Below, in pieces: positions 18,312-29,280 of a stretch of 64,000 nt of DNA. Below the pieces are notes generated by a model that worked only from the letters and a program-made list of their open reading frames with translations, was not told the origin of the DNA and did no database searches. Both the position numbers and the translations under genes were made by a program. This DNA is from Ruegeria lacuscaerulensis (lineage in GTDB: Bacteria; Pseudomonadota; Alphaproteobacteria; Rhodobacterales; Rhodobacteraceae). Within the stretch, counting starts at the first letter, position 1; the number at the start of each line of letters is the position of its first letter. The stretch lies in assembly GCF_013031245.1 (NCBI RefSeq), contig NZ_WPZL01000021.1, forward strand, positions 1 to 64,000, given 5' to 3'.

Positions 18312-18341
18312 GATAGCAGCATTTGCCAGCGCTGCTCTATC
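18312..18341. promoter_or_regulatory. Imperfect inverted repeat between the LuxR-type gene and the small gene
   Basis: AGCAGC (18315-18320) and GCTGCT (18331-18336), flanked by GATAG and CTATC, form an imperfect dyad in the 89-base divergent region. It is a candidate operator for the LuxR-type protein; no published motif was matched. Confidence 0.3.
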
Positions 18342-18377
18342 GTCCCAAAGGATGAGACACCTTGAGGAGGAGACGGA

Positions 18378-19163
18378 GTGCAATTGCATGAATTCAGCCA
18401 GACCCTTGCCGAGGTGATCGAAGGTCCGGCGGACAGCGATGCACTGATCCGGGCCGTCCAGTATCTGTTTCCTTGCGAAGCGGCCTTCGCAGTGCTCAAC
18501 CCGCCGTCAGGACCGCCGGTTTATCTCGCGGATTCCTATCCGGATTCCACGTCCAAGGCGGCGGTGCAGCTTTATGTCTCCAAAACCTACCTGCTTAACC
18601 CGGTGCATAACGCAATTCGGAATGGCATTTCCACCGGGGTTTATCGAATGGCGGACCTCGCCCCGGACAATTGGAGCGCCACGACAGCAGATGTCATTGC
18701 GGATGATAGTGAAGAGATCAAATTTCGCACACCGGGCTGGCCTCACGGATTGCAAGAGGCTTGCCTTCTTGTTGATCTTCCTGGTGACGTCATAGGTGAA
18801 ATCAGTCTGGCGCGTGAGACAGCCCCGGGTGGTATCCCTGAGGAAGATCTTGAGGCACTAAGGCATTTTTTGCCGCTGATCCGGCTGGCATTTTTGCGGG
18901 TGTCAAAAAACAAGCCCGCCCGGGTGGGCAGGATGTCCCCGTCGCTGGGTGCTTTCGGACGAGACGTTCTGACAGCACGTGAGGCCGAAATCGTTCAGAT
19001 GGTTTTGAAAGGACATTCCAGCCTGTCGATCAGCCTGGAGTTGCAAATTACCATTTCAACCGTCAAATCGCATCGTCGCAACGCATATGCCAAACTGGGT
19101 GTCAGCACTCAGTCGCAACTCTTTCGCGCTTATGTCGACAGTTGCGATATTGGGACCGACTAA
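18378..19163 (+). CDS. LuxR-type (GerE) transcriptional regulator
   Basis: A 261-residue protein starting at GTG behind a GAGGAGGAG site. The C-terminal GerE helix-turn-helix is clear near residues 195-250 (LTAREAEIVQMVLKGHSSLS, then STVKSHRRNAYAKLGVSTQ). The N-terminal about 170 residues do not show the acyl-homoserine-lactone-binding tryptophan/tyrosine pattern that I can recognise and may be a GAF-like sensor. It is divergent from the small peptide/aminotransferase pair and is probably its regulator. Confidence 0.85.
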   Translation: MQLHEFSQTLAEVIEGPADSDALIRAVQYLFPCEAAFAVLNPPSGPPVYLADSYPDSTSKAAVQLYVSKTYLLNPVHNAIRNGISTGVYRMADLAPDNWSATTADVIADDSEEIKFRTPGWPHGLQEACLLVDLPGDVIGEISLARETAPGGIPEEDLEALRHFLPLIRLAFLRVSKNKPARVGRMSPSLGAFGRDVLTAREAEIVQMVLKGHSSLSISLELQITISTVKSHRRNAYAKLGVSTQSQLFRAYVDSCDIGTD

Positions 19164-19249
19164 CAATTGTGCCCCGGTTTTCAACTTCGCCGCTTCGCTA
19201 GGTTGCGATCTGTCAGCGGCTCTAGCTGGCTGCGTTAATTCACCCGTAC

Positions 19250-19951
19250 CTAATAGGTCGTTCGCATCTGGTATCCTTGGTGGAAGGTCATACGCACGAA
19301 TGTGACGGGTTTGTTCTGGAACCACGTGGTGCGTTCAAGCTGGAACAGCGGCGTTCCGGGTGGAACGGACAGAAAATCCTGCAACTGACCCGTGGCGGGG
19401 ACGGCAGAGAATGCGATTTCAGCGTTTGAAAAGGGCACTTCAGCCAGCAACCATTCGTTGGGGCCAACGGTCAGAAAGTCCTCGTCCGCGACGTGTGGAA
19501 CAGCCGCGATATTAATCCAGCGTTCTTCAAACTGGAACGGGCGGTTGTCTGCGTGGTGCATACATTGCAGGTGCAGGACCTGCGTGCCTTCAGGAAGGCC
19601 GAGTTTGGCCTGAAGCCACGCCGGGCAGTCAATCAGGGTGCGGCTGACAAGGGCATAGCGATATTCGGCATTCATTTCCTCGATGGTCTGACGGACCACG
19701 GTGATAGGTAGCCTGGCCTGCTTGACAGGCGTGGTGACCACGCGCGTGCCGCCCTTGCGCTTGCGAGTGACAATGCCCTGATCGGCCAGTTCGCGCAGAG
19801 CCCGGTTGACGGTGGCGCGGGCGACGCCGAACTCGGCGGCCAATTCAAGCTCGGTTGGCAACAGGCTGCCTTGCGGCCAGATACGCGTCTGGATGCGGTT
19901 CAGAACTTCATCGCGAATATCCTGGAAGCCAATGTTTCTCTGATCGGTCAC
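19250..19951 (-). CDS. hutC: Histidine utilisation repressor (GntR/UTRA)
   Basis: A 233-residue regulator with an N-terminal GntR winged helix (GSLLPTELELAAEFGVARAT) and a C-terminal UTRA ligand domain (FQFEERWINIAAVPH, then FLSVPPGTPLFQLERTTW). HutC proteins bind urocanate and release hut promoters. It starts at GTG, behind GAGCAGAG, 87 bases downstream of hutF on the same strand. Its setting inside a complete hut cluster makes the assignment secure. Confidence 0.93.
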   Translation of the reverse strand: MTDQRNIGFQDIRDEVLNRIQTRIWPQGSLLPTELELAAEFGVARATVNRALRELADQGIVTRKRKGGTRVVTTPVKQARLPITVVRQTIEEMNAEYRYALVSRTLIDCPAWLQAKLGLPEGTQVLHLQCMHHADNRPFQFEERWINIAAVPHVADEDFLTVGPNEWLLAEVPFSNAEIAFSAVPATGQLQDFLSVPPGTPLFQLERTTWFQNKPVTFVRMTFHQGYQMRTTY

Positions 19952-20038
19952 GCTCTGCTCACAATTTTGACGTCCATATTTCTATTATGTTCAGATTTAT
20001 AGGAGTAGGCAAAAACATTGAACCTGTCACGACCAGGC

Positions 20039-21403
20039 TTAGAAGCCGGAGAGAAGCCCGGCCATTGCTTTGCGGTAATTGGTTACGATCCTGTCGCGGG
20101 CAACATGGCGGCCGCCTTTCACCTGATGGCGACCGGCGGACCAAAGGTCAGTCACGACGTGATCTTTAGCGGCAAACACAAGCCCGTCCAGCAACTGATC
20201 AGGACGCAAAGCGCACAGGGCTGGATTCTGGCCGTCGATGGCAACGAGATCGGCCAGCATACCCTCGGCGATTTGCCCCGCTTTGCGACCAAGCGCCTGC
20301 GCTCCGCCCCTGGCTGCACCGCAATAAAGCGTCTGCCCGACCGAACCTTCGCCAACAACCAGTACATTGCGCGACAGGTCACGCAAGCGCTGGGAATACT
20401 CAAGTGTGCGCAACTCTTCGGTCAGGGATATCAGCACGTTGGAATCCGAGCCGACGCCGAAAGCACCGCCCGCGGCAAGATAGGTCGGGCCGTTGAACGG
20501 GCCATCGCCCAGATTGGCCTCGGTTACGGGGCACAGTCCGGCAACAGCGCCGCTGGCGGCCAAGGCGCGGGTCTCAGCCTCGGTCATGTGGGTGGCATGA
20601 ATCAGGCACCAGCTTGCATCGACGGGGGCATTGTCCAGCAACCATGCAACGGGGCGGTCGCCCAGGCCGTCCTTCACTTCCTGCACTTCTTTCGGCTGTT
20701 CGGCGATGTGTATGTGGATGGGGCCAGCGCCCTGCGCCGCAATAACGTGCTCCAGATCGCGCGGGGATGTTGCGCGCAAAGAGTGGGGGGCAATGCCGAC
20801 GCGGCAGTCTTCGGGCAGTTCCGCAAGCCCATCGCGGGCCTGCTCAACCAGCGCACCGAAGCGGTCTACGTCATTGCCAAAACGCCGCTGTCCGGGTTCC
20901 AGCGGTTTTTCCCCGACACCGGCATAACTGTAGAGCACCGGCAGATGGGTCAGGCCAATCCCGGTCTCGTCCGCAGCGGCCATAACCCGATCCGATAGTT
21001 CGGCCAGCCTGTCATAAGGCTGCCCGCCCGGCTGGTGGTGTAAGTAATGGAACTCGCCGACCGAGGCATATCCGGCTTCCTGCATCTCAAGGTAAACGAG
21101 TGCGGCGATGGCCTGCACCTGTTCGGGAGTCAGGTGGGAAGTGAAGCGATACATCAGATCGCGCCAGGTCCAGAAACTGTCGCGACCGGCCAACCGGTAT
21201 TCAGTCATCCCGGCCATTGCGCGCTGGAAGGCATGGCTGTGCAGGTTGGCCAATGCAGGCAGCAGAATGTCGACGCGCGTATCCCCGTCCTGCGCCTCAG
21301 CATCCGACGTAAGGTGCGCGATTTGCCTGCCGTCGACCTCAAGCCGCAGATTCTCTGTCCAGCCGGTCGCCAGCAGGGCACGGTTAGCAAATATGGCTGT
21401 CAT
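20039..21403 (-). CDS. hutF: Formimidoylglutamate deiminase
   Basis: A 454-residue amidohydrolase. Metal ligands are visible in NLHSHAFQRA near residue 55, in HIHIAEQPKE, in LIHATHMTE, and in the late FGVGSDSNVL aspartate. It deaminates N-formimino-L-glutamate to N-formyl-L-glutamate plus ammonia, the route that needs HutG. It is divergent from hutI and is followed by hutC. The TAG of the hut pathway choice is consistent, since no formiminoglutamase is present. Confidence 0.94.
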   Translation of the reverse strand: MTAIFANRALLATGWTENLRLEVDGRQIAHLTSDAEAQDGDTRVDILLPALANLHSHAFQRAMAGMTEYRLAGRDSFWTWRDLMYRFTSHLTPEQVQAIAALVYLEMQEAGYASVGEFHYLHHQPGGQPYDRLAELSDRVMAAADETGIGLTHLPVLYSYAGVGEKPLEPGQRRFGNDVDRFGALVEQARDGLAELPEDCRVGIAPHSLRATSPRDLEHVIAAQGAGPIHIHIAEQPKEVQEVKDGLGDRPVAWLLDNAPVDASWCLIHATHMTEAETRALAASGAVAGLCPVTEANLGDGPFNGPTYLAAGGAFGVGSDSNVLISLTEELRTLEYSQRLRDLSRNVLVVGEGSVGQTLYCGAARGGAQALGRKAGQIAEGMLADLVAIDGQNPALCALRPDQLLDGLVFAAKDHVVTDLWSAGRHQVKGGRHVARDRIVTNYRKAMAGLLSGF

Positions 21404-21426
21404 GCATCCCTCCGATTTTATGAATA

Positions 21427-21440
21427 GACATATGACATAA
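21427..21440. promoter_or_regulatory. Tandem heptamer in the divergent hutF/hutI promoter region
   Basis: GACATAT directly followed by GACATAA, in the 80-base region between hutF and hutI. It is the only obvious repeated element there and could be a HutC target, but it does not match the TGTATATACA-type site I know for HutC, so the assignment is weak. Confidence 0.25.
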
Positions 21441-21483
21441 AGAACTGTACCAGAAAAGAGAGAAGTGCAGGGGAGAGATTCGA

Positions 21484-22695
21484 ATGCAGACCCGCGATCA
21501 GCTGTTCACAGATCTGCACGCCGCAACCATGGCTGAAGGATCCAGTGCCTATGGTCTGATCGAAGATGCTGCGATAGCGGCGGTGGATGGTAAAATCGCG
21601 TGGGTCGGACCGCAGGAAGATGTGCCGGAGGTTTATGCAGAACTGCCCCGGACTTCTCTGGGTGGTCGTCTGGTGACTCCCGCGCTGATTGATTGCCATA
21701 CCCACGTAGTACACGGTGGCCATCGCGCAGTGGAATTCGAGATGCGGCTGAATGGCGCCAGTTATGAAGAAGTTGCGCGTGCAGGCGGTGGTATCATCTC
21801 GACCGTAACTGCAACCCGGGAGGCTAGTGTTGAGGATCTGATCGCGCAGGCCCTGCCGCGGGTGGATGCGATGCTGGCCGAGAGTGTGTCGGTCATCGAG
21901 GTCAAGTCGGGCTATGGTCTGGACCGCGATACCGAGCTGAACATGTTGCGTGCAGCGCGTACATTGCCGGATCATCGCCCAGTGCGGGTTGTGACCAGCT
22001 TTCTGGGCGCACATGCGATTCCTGTGGAATATAAAAACCGCCCCGATGCTTATATCTCTGAGGTCTGCATCCCGACCCTGCGCGCAGCCCATGCAGAAGG
22101 TCTGGTGGACGCGGTTGATGCCTTTTGTGAGGGCATCGCCTTTTTGCCAGACCAACTGGTGCCATTGTTTGACGCGGCCAAAGAACTCGGTCTGCCGATC
22201 AAGCTGCATGCCGAGCAACTGTCCAACCTGGGCGGTGCTAAACTGGCCGCGTCCTATGGCGCGCTTTCTGCAGATCATATCGAATATCTGGATGAAGAGG
22301 GCGTGCAGGCCATGGCAGAGGCGGGCACTGTCGGCGTTATTCTGCCCGGTGCTTTCTACACTCTGCGCGAGACACAGACACCGCCGATTGACCTGCTACG
22401 CGAGCATAACGTGCCGATGGCGCTGGCGACTGATTGCAATCCGGGTTCGGCGCCGATGACGTCGCTGTTGCTGACCATGAATATGGGCTGCACCCTGTTT
22501 CGCATGACACCCGAGGAGGCGCTGCAAGGGGTAACCATCCACGCGGCCCGCGCGCTGGGCCTGGGCGATTGCGGCCGGATTGCTCCGGGTTTGCGCGCCG
22601 ATCTGGCGGTTTGGAACGTAACCCACCCGGCAGAGCTCGCTTACCGCATTGGCTTCAACCCGCTTCACGCTCGTATTATCGGAGGCGCAATTTGA
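21484..22695 (+). CDS. hutI: Imidazolonepropionase
   Basis: A 403-residue metal-dependent amidohydrolase. It shows the [10 protein letters not shown] metal-binding motif, the substrate-contacting [15 protein letters not shown] segment, [16 protein letters not shown], and the [10 protein letters not shown] aspartate motif. It opens the imidazolone ring to give formiminoglutamate. The ribosome site GGGGAGAG precedes the ATG. Its stop overlaps the TTG start of hutH. Confidence 0.95.
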   Translation: MQTRDQLFTDLHAATMAEGSSAYGLIEDAAIAAVDGKIAWVGPQEDVPEVYAELPRTSLGGRLVTPALIDCHTHVVHGGHRAVEFEMRLNGASYEEVARAGGGIISTVTATREASVEDLIAQALPRVDAMLAESVSVIEVKSGYGLDRDTELNMLRAARTLPDHRPVRVVTSFLGAHAIPVEYKNRPDAYISEVCIPTLRAAHAEGLVDAVDAFCEGIAFLPDQLVPLFDAAKELGLPIKLHAEQLSNLGGAKLAASYGALSADHIEYLDEEGVQAMAEAGTVGVILPGAFYTLRETQTPPIDLLREHNVPMALATDCNPGSAPMTSLLLTMNMGCTLFRMTPEEALQGVTIHAARALGLGDCGRIAPGLRADLAVWNVTHPAELAYRIGFNPLHARIIGGAI

Positions 22696-24230
22696 CCCCT
22701 CTAACTCTCACACCCGGCGCAGTGTCTCTGGTGCAACTGGAACAGGTCTTTCGCGAGGAACGCGCCGTCCGTCTGGATGCGGCTTGCCGCCCTGCGATCG
22801 AGGCCGCTCATGCACGCATTGCGGCTGCGGCTGCGGGTGAGGCGGCGGTGTATGGCGTCAATACCGGCTTTGGCAAACTGGCCAATGTTAAGATCGCGCC
22901 CGAGGATACAGCGACCCTGCAGCGTAACCTGATCCTCAGCCATTGCTGCGGCGTCGGTCCCGCGATCCTGCGCACCCATGCGCGGTTGATGATGGTGCTG
23001 AAACTGCTCAGCCTGGGGCGCGGCGCCTCGGGCGTGCGGCTGAAATTGATCGATCTGCTGGAAGGGATGCTGGAAAAAGGTGTGACCCCGGTGATTCCGG
23101 CGCAGGGTTCGGTTGGGGCCTCGGGCGATCTGGCACCCTTGTCGCATATGGCTGCGGTGATGATGGGCGCGGGCGAGGCAGAGATCGGCGGCAAAGTGAT
23201 GCCCGGCGGTGAAGCCTTGGCTGCGGCCGGGCTGACCCCGGTTGTACTGGGTCCCAAGGAAGGTCTGGCGCTGATCAACGGCACGCAGTTTTCCACGGCA
23301 TTTGCTTTGGCGGGCCTGTTCGGTGCATGGCAGGCGGCACAAAGCGCGCTGGTCACGTCGGCGCTGACCACGGACGCAATCATGGGTTCCACGGCTCCGT
23401 TGCAGCCGGAGATTCACACGTTGCGTGGTCACCGCGGCCAGATTGAGGCCGGAGTTGCTATGCGCGCGCTGCTGGCCGGTTCGGTCATCCGCGAGAGTCA
23501 TCGCGAAGGTGACACGCGTGTGCAGGATCCCTATTGCATTCGCTGCCAGCCGCAGGTCGTCGGCGCGGCGATGGATGTGCTGCGACAGGCGGCGACCACG
23601 TTGGAGATCGAGGCCAATGCAGCCACCGACAACCCATTGGTATTGTCTGAAACGGGTTTGATCGTTTCAGGGGGGAATTTTCACGCCGAACCCGTTGGGT
23701 TTGCCGCAGATATGATCGCGTTGGCTGTGGCCGAAATCGGTGCCATCGCGCAGCGCCGCATCGCGCTGATCGTCGATCCGGTGCTCAGCTTTGATCTGCC
23801 GCCCTTTCTGACCCCCAATCCGGGGCTGAACTCGGGGTTGATGATTGCCGAGGTCACTACGGCGGCGCTGATGAGCGAGAACAAGCACTTGGCCAACCCT
23901 TGCGTCACCGACTCGACGCCCACATCGGCAAATCAGGAGGATCACGTATCCATGGCCGCCCACGGTGCACGGCGTCTGGGGCAGATGGTGACCAATCTCG
24001 AGCGTATTCTGGGGGTCGAACTGCTCTGTGCCACGCAGGGCGTCGAGTTCCGCGCGCCGCTGGTCACCAGCGAAACGCTTCAAGGTGTGATGGCGCGCCT
24101 GCGCGCGTTGGTACCGCCCCTAGTCGATGACCGCTATACCGCCCCGGATATCGAGGCCGCCGCAGCCCTGATCGCCAGCGGCGACGTCGCCCACGGTACG
24201 GGTCTGGATATGCCCGAGCTTGGCGCATGA
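22692..24230 (+). CDS. hutH: Histidine ammonia-lyase
   Basis: A 512-residue lyase. The MIO cofactor triad A143-S144-G145 lies in [12 protein letters not shown], and other family segments include [20 protein letters not shown] and the late [11 protein letters not shown]. It removes ammonia from histidine to give urocanate. The start is the TTG at 22692 because GGAGG lies six bases before it, the length fits the family, and a four-base overlap with the hutI stop is typical coupling; no ATG is suitably placed. Confidence 0.95.
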   Translation: MTPLTLTPGAVSLVQLEQVFREERAVRLDAACRPAIEAAHARIAAAAAGEAAVYGVNTGFGKLANVKIAPEDTATLQRNLILSHCCGVGPAILRTHARLMMVLKLLSLGRGASGVRLKLIDLLEGMLEKGVTPVIPAQGSVGASGDLAPLSHMAAVMMGAGEAEIGGKVMPGGEALAAAGLTPVVLGPKEGLALINGTQFSTAFALAGLFGAWQAAQSALVTSALTTDAIMGSTAPLQPEIHTLRGHRGQIEAGVAMRALLAGSVIRESHREGDTRVQDPYCIRCQPQVVGAAMDVLRQAATTLEIEANAATDNPLVLSETGLIVSGGNFHAEPVGFAADMIALAVAEIGAIAQRRIALIVDPVLSFDLPPFLTPNPGLNSGLMIAEVTTAALMSENKHLANPCVTDSTPTSANQEDHVSMAAHGARRLGQMVTNLERILGVELLCATQGVEFRAPLVTSETLQGVMARLRALVPPLVDDRYTAPDIEAAAALIASGDVAHGTGLDMPELGA

Positions 24231-25012
24231 CCGAACCGGTGGAAGTCACCCGGGGCAACAGCCCGGTCGTGCTGGGCCTGCCGCATACCGGCACATTCGT
24301 TCCGCCCGAGGTCGAGGCAAAGCTGAATGCACGGGGCAGGGGGCTGGATGATACGGATTGGCACATCCACACTCTGTATGACGGGCTTTTGCCCGATGCG
24401 ACCACGGTGCGCGCCACGTTCCATCGCTATGTGATAGACGCCAATCGCGACCCGTCGGGTGTGTCGCTTTATCCGGGTCAGAACACTACGACGCTGGTGC
24501 CACTGACGGATTTTGACGGGCATGACATCTGGGACCAGCCACCGACGGATCAGGACATTGCCGAACGTCGCGCCGCCTTCCATGCGCCTTATCACGCCGC
24601 GCTTGAGGCCGAACTGGCACGAGTGAAGGCATTGTACGGCTATGCCATTCTCTATGATTGCCACTCGATCCGCAGTCATATCCCGTTTCTGTTCGACGGC
24701 ACGTTGCCGGACTTCAACACTGGCACCAATCTAGGCACCACATGCGACCCTGAGATCGAGGCTCGCGTAGTGGCGATCTGCGCGGCGGTCAAAGGTTATA
24801 GCGCAGTACTGAACGGCCGGTTCAAGGGCGGCTGGACGACGCGCCATTACGGACGGCCCGCCGAGGGGCTGCACGCGATCCAGATGGAGCTGGCGCAAAT
24901 CACGTATCTGAGTGCCGAGCGTGCGCCTTGGACTTATGACGCGGGTAAGGCCGACCGCCTGCGAGCGCATCTCAAAGACATTCTCGACAGCCTGGCCAAC
25001 TGGGCCCCATGA
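24227..25012 (+). CDS. hutG: N-formylglutamate deformylase
   Basis: A 261-residue member of the N-formylglutamate amidohydrolase family. It has the [14 protein letters not shown] start motif, [23 protein letters not shown], and [15 protein letters not shown] with likely metal-binding histidines. It splits N-formylglutamate into glutamate and formate and completes the HutF-dependent route. Its ATG overlaps the hutH stop (ATGA). Confidence 0.94.
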   Translation: MTEPVEVTRGNSPVVLGLPHTGTFVPPEVEAKLNARGRGLDDTDWHIHTLYDGLLPDATTVRATFHRYVIDANRDPSGVSLYPGQNTTTLVPLTDFDGHDIWDQPPTDQDIAERRAAFHAPYHAALEAELARVKALYGYAILYDCHSIRSHIPFLFDGTLPDFNTGTNLGTTCDPEIEARVVAICAAVKGYSAVLNGRFKGGWTTRHYGRPAEGLHAIQMELAQITYLSAERAPWTYDAGKADRLRAHLKDILDSLANWAP

Positions 25013-25027
25013 GACCGGAGGAAAACC

Positions 25028-26710
25028 ATGACCGATCCCCGTAAGAATACCCGTGACATCTTTCCGCCCACCGGCCCGGACCTGAACGCCAAAAGCTGGA
25101 TGACCGAAGCTCCGCTGAGGATGCTGATGAACAACCTGCACCCGGATGTGGCCGAGAACCCGCATGAGCTGGTGGTTTACGGCGGCATCGGCCGGGCGGC
25201 GCGGACGTGGAACGATTTTGACACCATCGTGGCCAGTCTGAAGGACCTGGAAGAGGACGAAACGCTAGTGGTGCAGTCAGGTAAGCCGGTGGCGATCGTG
25301 CGGACCCATACAGATGCGCCACGCGTTTTGATTGCGAATTCGAACCTTGTACCGCATTGGGCCAACTGGGATCACTTCAATGAGCTCGATAAAAAGGGCC
25401 TGATGATGTACGGCCAGATGACGGCCGGTTCCTGGATCTATATCGGCACGCAGGGCATCGTTCAGGGCACCTATGAGACCTTTGCCGAGGCCGGCCGTCA
25501 GCATTATGGCGGTGACCTGACCGGCAAGTGGATTCTGACCGGCGGTTTGGGCGGCATGGGCGGCGCGCAGCCTCTGGCGGCGGTCTTTGCGGGGGCTTGC
25601 TGTCTGGCGGTTGAATGCAACCCTGACAGCATCGACTTCCGCCTGCGCACCAAATATCTGGATGAAAAGGCGGAAACGCTGGACGAAGCGCTTGAGATGA
25701 TTGACCGCTGGACCAAGGCGGGTGAGGCGAAATCCGTGGGCCTGCTGGGAAATGCCGCTGAAATCTTCCCCGAGATCTACGCAAGGATGCAAGCTGGAGG
25801 AATGTGCCCCGATATCGTCACGGACCAGACCAGCGCTCATGATCCGGTGAATGGCTATCTGCCCCTCGGCTGGACCATGGCTCAGTGGAAGGACAAGCGC
25901 GAAACCGATCCGAAAGCGGTTGAAAAGGCTGCGCGGGCCTCAATGAAGCAACATGTGGCAGCGATGGTTGATTTTTGGAATGCGGGCGTTCCGACGCTGG
26001 ATTACGGCAATAACATCCGGCAGGTGGCGCAGGATGAAGGGCTGGAAAACGCCTTTGCCTTCCCCGGCTTTGTTCCCGCTTATATCCGTCCGCTGTTCTG
26101 CCGTGGGGTTGGCCCGTTCCGCTGGTGCGCGCTGTCGGGCGACCCGGAGGATATTTACAAGACCGATGCCAAGATGAAAGAGCTGTTCCCGGAGAACACC
26201 CATCTGCACAACTGGCTGGATATGGCGCAGGAGCGTATCGCCTTCCAGGGCCTGCCGGCACGCATCTGCTGGATCGGGTTGGGGGATCGGCACCGCGCTG
26301 GGCTGGCCTTTAACGAGATGGTGAAAAACGGCGAGCTGAAAGCACCTGTCGTCATTGGGCGGGATCATCTCGACAGCGGTTCGGTTGCCTCGCCCAATCG
26401 CGAGACCGAAGCGATGCTGGACGGTTCTGACGCGGTCTCGGACTGGCCGCTGCTGAACGCGCTGGTCAATACCGCCTCGGGCGCCACCTGGGTGTCATTG
26501 CACCACGGCGGTGGTGTCGGAATGGGGTTCAGCCAGCACGCCGGGGTTGTGATCTGTGCGGATGGAACCGAAGAAGCTGCAAAACGTCTGGAACGCGTTC
26601 TGTGGAACGATCCCGCATCCGGAGTCTGGCGGCACGCGGATGCGGGCTATGACATCGCAAAGGACTGCGCCCGTGAACATGGGCTGCGTCTGCCGGGTAT
26701 ATTGAGGTAA
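25028..26710 (+). CDS. hutU: Urocanate hydratase
   Basis: A 560-residue NAD-dependent enzyme. Recognisable segments are [11 protein letters not shown], the nucleotide-binding [15 protein letters not shown], the [14 protein letters not shown] motif, and the C-terminal [15 protein letters not shown]. It converts urocanate to imidazolonepropionate. It is last in the hutI-H-G-U run, 15 bases after hutG. The pathway order in this window is therefore complete: HutH, HutU, HutI, HutF, HutG. Confidence 0.96.
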   Translation: MTDPRKNTRDIFPPTGPDLNAKSWMTEAPLRMLMNNLHPDVAENPHELVVYGGIGRAARTWNDFDTIVASLKDLEEDETLVVQSGKPVAIVRTHTDAPRVLIANSNLVPHWANWDHFNELDKKGLMMYGQMTAGSWIYIGTQGIVQGTYETFAEAGRQHYGGDLTGKWILTGGLGGMGGAQPLAAVFAGACCLAVECNPDSIDFRLRTKYLDEKAETLDEALEMIDRWTKAGEAKSVGLLGNAAEIFPEIYARMQAGGMCPDIVTDQTSAHDPVNGYLPLGWTMAQWKDKRETDPKAVEKAARASMKQHVAAMVDFWNAGVPTLDYGNNIRQVAQDEGLENAFAFPGFVPAYIRPLFCRGVGPFRWCALSGDPEDIYKTDAKMKELFPENTHLHNWLDMAQERIAFQGLPARICWIGLGDRHRAGLAFNEMVKNGELKAPVVIGRDHLDSGSVASPNRETEAMLDGSDAVSDWPLLNALVNTASGATWVSLHHGGGVGMGFSQHAGVVICADGTEEAAKRLERVLWNDPASGVWRHADAGYDIAKDCAREHGLRLPGILR

Positions 26711-26982
26711 TCAACCGGCTGAAGCACAGATCTTCGTATGGAAGTGCTGTATTACCTGCGTGGTCCACTGACCATTGGTTGCCATATAGTGTGCTCGGGT
26801 GGATTTCACCGGAACTGGCTTCAGGTGAGCAAATAATGTGCCAGCAGCATAGCGGGGGAAGGATGAAGATCGTGGTCAATCCGGAACACGAGGGCTGAGG
26901 CCCTGCGATTACCCCGCGCACGCGTGCCCGAGCGCGCCGTATTCCGGATCACTACTATATCGGCCCAGCCAGAGATGACCGC
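26711..26982. other. Intergenic stretch with no recognised gene
   Basis: Between hutU and the dimethylformamidase-like remnant. Frame-1 reading upstream of 26983 meets a stop at 26896, and the open frames on either strand show no family signature. No terminator with a T-run was seen after hutU. Confidence 0.5.
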
Positions 26983-28509
26983 GTGTTGGAAATCTGGGGT
27001 TACACCGACCGTCCCGGCGACACTGTCGAGCTGCGCGTCTCGACTACGGCACAGAACTGGTCATTGGAGGTCGGGCGGGACGGCATCGAATAGACGCCCG
27101 CTTTACATATTGCGGACTTGCAGGGGCAGCATTGGGACACCCCGGAACATTGCTCGGCGCATGGGCGTGAATGGGAAATCTCGCATTCCTTTCCCATTCC
27201 TGACGGCTGGAGGGCCGGGGCCTATCTGATCACCCTTCGTGCCGAACGTGGGGGCGATTCAATCGAAGAGCATCATCTGATTTTCGTTCTTCGGGCCTCG
27301 CATGCGAAACCGGCCCCAATGGCGCTGGTTTGTGCAACCGGGACCTGGCTGGCTTACAATTGTTGGAGCGGGTCCAGTGCCTACGAAGGGATCACAGGGC
27401 CCGAGCGCAACGCCTTCTCTCCGGTCCTGTCAAACCAGAGGCCCTGGACGCGCGGGTTCTGCAAACTGCCCGACGGCGCCCCCCGCGTATTGAGCGAACA
27501 GTCGAGCGATCCGGACGGAATGGTGCGCTATCCCCATATGGAACTGGCCTTTGCCTATGGGTATTCAAAGAAATATGCTTCGGCTGGCTGGGCCAGTTAT
27601 GAACGCCATTTTGCGCGCTGAGCGGAAGCCGAGAGGTTTGCGTTCGAAATCGTCACGCAGCACGACCTGGAATTGGAACCCGACCTGCTGACTGGCTACC
27701 GATGTGCAGTATTCGTAGGTCGCGACGAATACTGGACTGCAACAATGCGTGAGAGGGTCAAGCTTTTTACCAAAAATGGCGGTCGGGTTGCACGCTTCGT
27801 CGGCAACTTCCTCTGGCAGACCCGGCTGGAGGATCAGGCGAAAACGCAAATCTGCTACAAATATGTGGCCAGGGATGCCGACCCCCTCATGGGCAGCGAA
27901 AATGAGCTATTGGTGATCGGTGCATGGGATGCTCAGCCGGTCCATTGGCAGGGTGCGCAATCCTTTGGTGTGTATGGTTTGATGGGCGTCTATGCTGGTC
28001 TTGGCAATTGTGTCGGGCAGGGCAGTGGGGGCTTCACGGCCTATCGCCCGGATCACTGGGCTCTGAATGGCGCGCGGCTTGGATGCGGCGACCAGCTGGG
28101 TGCCGGATCGAGGATATTTGGATATGAGGTGGACGGGGTGGATTTCACTTTTGACGACGGGCTGCCCTATCCAACGGGCAAAGACGGCACGGACAAATCG
28201 GTCGAAGTCATTGCCCTTGGACTGGCCACCAACATCGAAGCTGACTTTTCCCATTTGGGGGAAACGCTTTAAATCGGCAGCGCAGATGCCGAGTTCAAAG
28301 CACTTTCCCTGTTCGGTGAACTAACGTCGGTAACGCTGGATAAATCAAGCCGTGGCAACGGGGCGATTGTCTCTTGGAAAAAGGGAGATGGCGAGGCGTT
28401 TTGCGCAGGAACATGCGAATGGGTCGCCGGGTTGATGCGTCGTGACAGTCAGGTCGAGATCATCACCCGCAATGTTCTCAACCGGTTTTGCGATGAGAGC
28501 CAGGCCTAG
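26983..28509 (+). pseudogene. N,N-dimethylformamidase large-subunit-like gene with three in-frame stops
   Basis: About 509 codons read in one unbroken frame from GTG at 26983 to TAG at 28507-28509, interrupted by TAG at 27091, TGA at 27619 and TAA at 28270. The translation matches the DMFase beta-subunit family: a VLEIWGYTDRPGDTVE start, GWASYERHFAR, the VFVGRDEYW motif, GGRVARFVGNFLWQTRLED, GGFTAYRPDHWAL and RIFGYEVDGVDFTF. The TGA falls where relatives have tryptophan (HFAR-W-AEAE), so it is one base from TGG. No frameshift was needed. No small-subunit gene is adjacent. Confidence 0.85.
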
Positions 28510-28739
28510 GTTGAAAGAGCCTGGAGAATTCGCCACATATTCCGCAGGAATTTGCGGTCAAGACGTCGAGTGCGCTCAGATCAGCAATCGTCAGTACAGC
28601 GGCACGGATACGACCTTTCGAAAAAAGTTCTGATGACACTCGGATCGCATGTGCGTTGCCCGGCTTAGTACCACGTAACTCCGAATGGAGTTTAGCGACT
28701 TAGTCGATTAGCCCTTTTTGCCGTTGCCAGATACAAGCT

Positions 28740-29214
28740 TTCCTGAGGCTCCGAAGTCAATTTAGAAAACAGATGCTGACATGCGGTCCAAACCGCGTCT
28801 TCAAGCAGGGATTGCGTGCATGTTTTCCTCACGAAAGTCCGGGCGCAACGAAGGCTTCTCCAACCAAATCTCTTGCCGAATACCTACAAAATCAGGGTGT
28901 TGCGCATGTCGGCTAAGCGTGAGTGCGACATTTGGATCGGAAAGATCTGTATACGCGACGAACCTCGCGATTTGGTCGCCGTTAGGGTGACTATTTGCTG
29001 TTTTCTAATGCCGCGTAGTCTTTTCAACCGGATCTTCGGCGTGATTGACCTCGGCCTGCACAACGACAAAGTATGTGTCCGCCTTCTGAGGTTCAGCAAC
29101 CGCATCTTCCAACCGGTACGCGTCGGGCAACCCTGAGAACGAACCATTCTGACGCCAAGGGTTATCAAATTGCTCGGTGTTCCAAAGGTGAAGATGCGTG
29201 TCGACCCGCTGCAT
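28740..29214 (-). pseudogene. Amidohydrolase-2 family remnant, frameshifted
   Basis: The ATG at 29214 opens a typical TIM-barrel hydrolase start (MQRVDTHLHLWN, then ADTYFVVVQAEVNHAEDP), which ends at a stop near 29005. Further minus-strand pieces in other frames continue the same family: GDQIARFVAYTDLSDPNVA, HPDFVGIRQEIWLEKPSLRP, then LLEDAVWTACQHLF. At least two frameshifts separate them, and the C-terminal half is missing. It decays next to the dimethylformamidase-like remnant. Confidence 0.7.
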
Positions 29215-29280
29215 ATTGGTATCTCCGTTGGATTTGTATCGGAACGCAATAAATGCGCCCGTATCGCCAAACGAGGCCGG

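Noticed and set aside
26529..26921. Minus-strand open frame of 130 codons overlapping the hutU end
   Set aside because: Mostly antisense to hutU, cysteine- and serine-rich, with no ribosome site.
28816..29136. Plus-strand open frame of 106 codons
   Set aside because: It is antisense to the amidohydrolase remnant, whose minus-strand pieces carry recognisable family sequence.
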